A DNA stretch of 8,422 nt, from positions 1 through 8,422 of the forward strand of contig JAUVKG010000096.1 in assembly GCA_030596365.1 (NCBI GenBank), in the 5' to 3' direction. The notes beneath the pieces were generated by a model. It saw only the letters and a list, made by a program, of their open reading frames with translations. It had not been told where the DNA came from and did not search any database. The DNA comes from Chlamydiota bacterium. GTDB lineage: Bacteria > Auribacterota > UBA3054 > B51-G9. The translations under genes and the position numbers were made by a program. Below are positions 5,702-8,422 of the stretch, piece by piece. Within the stretch, counting starts at the first letter, position 1, and each line of letters opens with the position of its first letter.

Positions 5702-6760
5702 TTATTCTGAATAATTTTTTACAGTATCAATCATAGCAAGAATGTTATCTATTGAAGTTCCGGCCTGAATGTTGTGGCACGAGCAGCAAATGTAACCTTC
5801 CATGCCTTTACCAAGCGTTTGCAGACAATCCAGAGTTTCTTTTTTAACTTCTTCCGGACCCCGGAACGGCAGCACGTCCTGTGTGTCAATTGCGCCGTGG
5901 AAGATTACATCTTTGCCGTATTTTTCTTTAAGACCTGCCATATCCATACCGGGACAAATATGTTGAATAGGGTTTAGAATATCAATTCCAACATCAATAA
6001 GTCTCGGGATTAGAGGTTCTACAGCGCCGTCAGAATGGAAGAAAACTTTTTTACCGTAAGAGTGGATAAAATCACACCAGCGTTTCATTCTAGGTTTAAA
6101 GAATTCGTCCCACATATCCGGTGACATAAGGAGACTGATCTGGCTTCCCATATCATCGCTAATAAAAACAGCATCGATATTGTCCCCTGTAGCCTCGAAA
6201 AGTTTTTTCATCATTTCGGTTTGTATGAGTTCAATTCTGTCGAGTGCCGCGTTAACGAAATCGGGTTCGAGCGCGAGATCCATCATAGATTTTTCAAGTC
6301 CGCGCATTCCGCAATAAATTTCGTAAAAAGAAACCCATGGACCCAAAGTAGCAAAATCTTTTGATACCATTTCAGTCGCTTGTGCCGCCGCGGTATAATT
6401 AAATTTATCAGGATCGGGCCAATAAGGATATTCATCAATATTTTCCAAAGTGTAATCTTCAAAAGTAGAACTGACTCTTTCTCCATAAGTTGAAAGACCT
6501 GATTCTACCGTTCTCATCTGAACGCCCCATTGGGTTACCATTGCAGCTCCATCAACAAGCGGTGCGAGTTCGCCTTCATAGGCGGCATTAATCCAGAACC
6601 ATTTATCGATCCCCATTTTTTTATAGAGCTCAAATTCACTATTGGCGTTAAAATGTTTTGCGAGATCTGTATATACTTCAGGAGTATGCCAGATATCGAC
6701 AGGGATTCTGTCAACCGATTTACGGTTAAGAATATTCAGTATACGTTCTTTTGAGTTCAT
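5702..6760 (-). CDS. Uroporphyrinogen-decarboxylase (URO-D/MtaA) family protein
   Basis: This 352-residue protein is a single-domain member of the URO-D superfamily. The start MNSKERILNILNRKSVDRIP is typical of the methyltransferase-like branch; the RQAGR motif of HemE is missing, so haem synthesis is unlikely. Conserved features are SDDMGSQISLLMSPDMWDEF (201-220), FFHSDGAVEPLIPRLIDVGID (241-260 region) and a C-terminal HNIQAGTSIDNI (329-340). In MtaA-type zinc enzymes HxC is expected; here it is HSD (His242, Asp244). A Cys-rich CCSCH (Cys325, Cys326, Cys328, His329) lies near the usual last ligand. No start-proximal ribosome-binding site is visible, and a hairpin occupies the leader (6769-6787). 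It ends 15 nt before the rhamnosidase start, so the two are probably co-expressed. A substrate-specific methyl transfer is a reasonable guess; the substrate is unknown. Confidence 0.87.
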   Translation of the reverse strand: MNSKERILNILNRKSVDRIPVDIWHTPEVYTDLAKHFNANSEFELYKKMGIDKWFWINAAYEGELAPLVDGAAMVTQWGVQMRTVESGLSTYGERVSSTFEDYTLENIDEYPYWPDPDKFNYTAAAQATEMVSKDFATLGPWVSFYEIYCGMRGLEKSMMDLALEPDFVNAALDRIELIQTEMMKKLFEATGDNIDAVFISDDMGSQISLLMSPDMWDEFFKPRMKRWCDFIHSYGKKVFFHSDGAVEPLIPRLIDVGIDILNPIQHICPGMDMAGLKEKYGKDVIFHGAIDTQDVLPFRGPEEVKKETLDCLQTLGKGMEGYICCSCHNIQAGTSIDNILAMIDTVKNYSE

Positions 6761-6768
6761 AATAGTAT

Positions 6769-6787
6769 CGCAAGCATCCTGCTTGCG
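6769..6787. repeat. CGCAAGC-ATCCT-GCTTGCG hairpin in the URO-D leader
   Basis: A perfect 7-bp stem with a 5-nt loop ends 8 nt before the start codon of the URO-D gene at 6760. On the minus strand the loop reads AGGAT, the only purine-rich ribosome-binding-like sequence near that start, but it lies 15 nt from the ATG and within a hairpin loop. It could affect translation or simply be a dispersed palindrome. Confidence 0.6.
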
Positions 6788-6792
6788 GATTG

Positions 6793-6808
6793 TTGGTTAG
6801 TTGGTTAG
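6793..6808. repeat. TTGGTTAG direct duplication
   Basis: Two exact 8-bp copies of TTGGTTAG stand in tandem in the gap between rhaA and the URO-D gene. This is a minimal array of the same style as the longer ones at 1-299. Confidence 0.6.
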
Positions 6809-6823
6809 TTTTATTTTTAAAAA

Positions 6824-6841
6824 TGGACATTATGGACGACC
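6824..6841. repeat. Two units of the 9-bp TGGACNNNN family
   Basis: TGGACATTA and TGGACGACC are adjacent 9-bp units that share the constant TGGAC with the longer array at 72-143. The unit TGGACATTA differs by one base from TGGACGTTA at 117-125. The repeat family is therefore present at two intergenic sites about 6.7 kb apart. Confidence 0.6.
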
Positions 6842-6846
6842 ACCCC

Positions 6847-6879
6847 GCCCTTCGGGCACCCCTCCTTAAAAAGGAGGGG
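6847..6879. repeat. Double palindrome: GCCC-TTC-GGGC and 9-bp stem
   Basis: A small hairpin GCCC/GGGC with TTC loop (6847-6857) is followed after one base by a perfect 9-bp stem, CCCCTCCTT (6859-6867) with AAGGAGGGG (6871-6879), loop AAA. Together they form a REP-like structure 33-65 nt downstream of the rhaA stop. On the minus strand no U run follows, so partial termination or mRNA protection after rhaA is possible but not shown. Confidence 0.65.
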
Positions 6880-6884
6880 AGTTT

Positions 6885-6912
6885 ACGGATTACGGGTCAC
6901 GGGATACGGATT
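6885..6912. repeat. 7-bp ACGGRTN tandem array abutting the rhaA stop
   Basis: Four 7-bp units (ACGGATT, ACGGGTC, ACGGGAT, ACGGATT) run without a gap and end at the base next to the rhaA stop codon (6915-6913). It is a third array period (7 bp), beside the 8- and 9-bp ones elsewhere in the window. Confidence 0.75.
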
Positions 6913-8199
6913 TTACGCTCTTTTGCTTAAAACGTCTTTTTCGTAAGCGTACATTTCGTCAATCCATTCAGTTCCAACGGGGACATTTGTCTGCATGCAA
7001 TAATAATCCCAAATTGCTCCGAAAGGCATTGTTTTCATTTCTTCCATAAGAGCGAGTTTACCTGCGCCATCGCCTTTAGCTTCGAGTTGTTTTAATAATG
7101 CAGTCGGGTCAAGCAGAGAATAAAGGATTCCTTTCATAGCGGCACGTGTACCGATTGTCCAAGCGCCGATTCTGTTTATGCTTGCATCAAAGAAATCGAG
7201 AGCTATGTAAGCTTTATCGAAAGCGTCACCGCGTTTCAATTCGAGGAAAACATTTTTCAGGTCGTCGTTAAAAATAACTACATGATCACTATCCCAACGA
7301 ATTGGCCGGCTAACATGCATAAGCAGATTATTTTTAAATTGAAGCGCGGCCGAGATTTTATCATGAATAGTTTCAGCCGGATGAAAGTGTCCCATATCAA
7401 AGCATGGAATCACATCATTTGTCATAGAGTACCCAAGATAGAATTCATGTGAACCGACAACATATTCTTCGCTGCCGATGCCGAACAATTTACATTCTAC
7501 CGCATCGATACATTTTGATGTATCAACGCCGTTTGCTTTATCAAATATTTTGTCATAAGAATCTTTTAAACGGGCTCGTGGTGACCATCTGTCGGCCGGG
7601 ACATCTTTCGCGCCGTCCGGGATCCAGAAATTAATTACGCAAGGTTCTCCCTGGTTTTCAGCGAAAGCTTCGGCGATTTTCCGACACGCAATTCCATGCT
7701 GAATCCAATATGCTCTGATTTCCTCATCTGCGTTTGAAAGTGTAAAACCGTCAGCTGCTTTAGGATGAGAGAAAAAAGTAGGATTAAAGTCTAACGCGAT
7801 TCCGTTTTCTTTTGACCATTCCATCCATTTTGAGAAATGTTCAGGTTTTAACTGATCGCGTTCAATAAGGCTGTCGGTTTCGCAGTAGAAAGCATGAATA
7901 TTCGCTCTTTTCTTTCCCGGTATTAAGCTGAAAGCTTTAAGCATATCCGCACGAAGTTCATCGCCATTTCTTGCGACGCCGGGATAATTTCCTGTAGCCA
8001 TGATTCCACCGGAGAGCGCTTCGTCAGGGCTTTCGAGTCCGCGAACATCATCTCCTTGCCAGCAATGAACGGAGACAGGAATTTCTGCGATTTTATCTAA
8101 AGCATTATCAACATCAACTCCGAGTCTTGCGTAAGCATTTTTAGCGAATTGAAATTGAGAATTAATTTCGTCTTTAGTAATTTTGTTATTACTCATCAT
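6913..8199 (-). CDS. rhaA: L-rhamnose isomerase
   Basis: The 428-residue protein converts L-rhamnose to L-rhamnulose in the cytoplasm, the first step of the classical rhamnose pathway. It closely follows E. coli RhaA (419 residues) along its length, for example PVSVHCWQGDDV, SGGIMATGNYPG, LDFNPTFFSHP, VECKLFGIG, HVSRPIRWDSDHV and LDFFDASINRI. The metal-binding residues are all present: Glu235, Asp268, His295 and Asp335, with His271, Asp303 and Asp305 for the second site and catalysis; each is one position later than in E. coli. Two ATGs stand in tandem; AGGAG (8207-8203) is 3 nt from the first and 6 nt from the second, so MSNNK at 8196 may be the true start. It is the first gene of the cluster; rhamnulokinase and aldolase genes are not within the window. 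Confidence 0.97.
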   Translation of the reverse strand: MMSNNKITKDEINSQFQFAKNAYARLGVDVDNALDKIAEIPVSVHCWQGDDVRGLESPDEALSGGIMATGNYPGVARNGDELRADMLKAFSLIPGKKRANIHAFYCETDSLIERDQLKPEHFSKWMEWSKENGIALDFNPTFFSHPKAADGFTLSNADEEIRAYWIQHGIACRKIAEAFAENQGEPCVINFWIPDGAKDVPADRWSPRARLKDSYDKIFDKANGVDTSKCIDAVECKLFGIGSEEYVVGSHEFYLGYSMTNDVIPCFDMGHFHPAETIHDKISAALQFKNNLLMHVSRPIRWDSDHVVIFNDDLKNVFLELKRGDAFDKAYIALDFFDASINRIGAWTIGTRAAMKGILYSLLDPTALLKQLEAKGDGAGKLALMEEMKTMPFGAIWDYYCMQTNVPVGTEWIDEMYAYEKDVLSKRA

Positions 8200-8202
8200 T
8201 TA

Positions 8203-8207
8203 CTCCT
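8203..8207 (-). promoter_or_regulatory. Ribosome-binding site of rhaA
   Basis: AGGAG lies 3 nt before the ATG at 8199 and 6 nt before the ATG at 8196. The spacing favours the second ATG, which would shorten RhaA by one residue. Confidence 0.75.
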
Positions 8208-8260
8208 TAATATTAATTAATTGTCATTTATAAATTTCTATTTTTATTGTGCTATTTATT

Positions 8261-8271
8261 TGCAAATTGCA
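8261..8271. promoter_or_regulatory. TGCAA-A-TTGCA palindrome upstream of rhaA
   Basis: A perfect 5+5 bp inverted repeat around one base lies about 60 nt upstream of the rhaA start, just downstream of the best -10-like box. The place suits a repressor operator, but it is short and no regulator gene is in the window. Confidence 0.25.
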
Positions 8272-8283
8272 CGTTGATAGTAT

Positions 8284-8311
8284 ATAATATCATAAAATGA
8301 AATAAATGCAA
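8284..8311 (-). promoter_or_regulatory. Candidate sigma-70-like promoter of the rhaA cluster
   Basis: On the minus strand TTGCAT (8311-8306) and TATTAT (8289-8284) are spaced by 16 nt, giving a weak -35 and a good -10. The leader would be roughly 80 nt. The region is very AT-rich, so chance matches are easy. The rest of 8200-8422 shows no gene, and no cobalamin riboswitch was recognised. Confidence 0.25.
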
Positions 8312-8422
8312 TACCTTTATCGTTCCAATTAACTATGTTTTTTGACACAATCCAAATGAAAAATAAATATCCACAAAAAAACTCTTTCTTTAAATACGTA
8401 ACTGTAAGCAATTATGACATCG

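Noticed and set aside
1610..6760. Either URO-D-like gene as haem-synthesis hemE
   Set aside because: Both lack the RQAGR signature near the N-terminus, one has added thioredoxin domains, and both sit with rhamnose genes rather than haem genes.
8342..8370. Plus-strand promoter TTGACA with a divergent gene starting at ATG near 8414
   Set aside because: The -10 match (AAATAT) is poor, no ribosome-binding site precedes the ATG, and only three codons remain before the window ends.

Overview
The window is AT-rich bacterial DNA with five complete protein genes, all on the minus strand. In transcription order they are: L-rhamnose isomerase (8199-6913), a uroporphyrinogen-decarboxylase (URO-D)/MtaA-family protein (6760-5702), a GH78-type alpha-L-rhamnosidase (5686-3398), a second URO-D/MtaA-family protein with two thioredoxin-like domains at its C-terminus (3238-1610), and a membrane-anchored M90 (MtfA-family) zinc peptidase (1143-316). 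No rRNA, tRNA, CRISPR array or transposase gene was seen. Clear AGGAG or AGGA ribosome-binding sites precede three of the five starts.

The gene content suggests a heterotrophic, sugar-degrading bacterium that uses rhamnose-containing glycans. Families of URO-D/MtaA-like paralogues beside glycoside hydrolases are, from general knowledge, common in Lentisphaerota, Planctomycetota and related PVC-type or uncultured anaerobic lineages. That placement is an inference and no marker gene here settles it. The microsatellite-filled gaps are also reminiscent of such environmental genomes.

Layout. Positions 1-315 hold no credible gene. They carry three back-to-back tandem arrays (8-bp GGTGGGAA, 9-bp TGGACAAAA, 8-bp CCATTACT) and two perfect hairpins. 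Positions 316-1143 are the peptidase. Positions 1144-1609 are a 466-bp gap containing a 163-bp MITE-like element with 29-bp terminal inverted repeats flanked by TA, then a dispersed repeat. Positions 1610-8199 are the rhamnose-related block. Its gaps are 15 bp (URO-D to rhamnosidase, probably translationally coupled), 152 bp and 159 bp; the two larger ones are filled with short repeats and hairpins. Positions 8200-8422 are AT-rich upstream sequence with a candidate promoter and a small palindrome.

How the genes may work together. The rhamnosidase has no signal peptide, so it should release L-rhamnose from imported rhamnosides in the cytoplasm, and RhaA then converts L-rhamnose to L-rhamnulose. 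The kinase and aldolase steps are not in this window. The two URO-D/MtaA-like proteins are not haem enzymes by signature and are better read as members of the corrinoid-dependent methyltransferase branch. Their position in a rhamnoside cluster raises the untested idea that methylated rhamnose or methoxylated rhamnosides are demethylated here. The URO-D-thioredoxin-thioredoxin fusion, with a changed zinc-ligand motif, is the most unusual protein. The MITE-like element is the clearest non-coding discovery.
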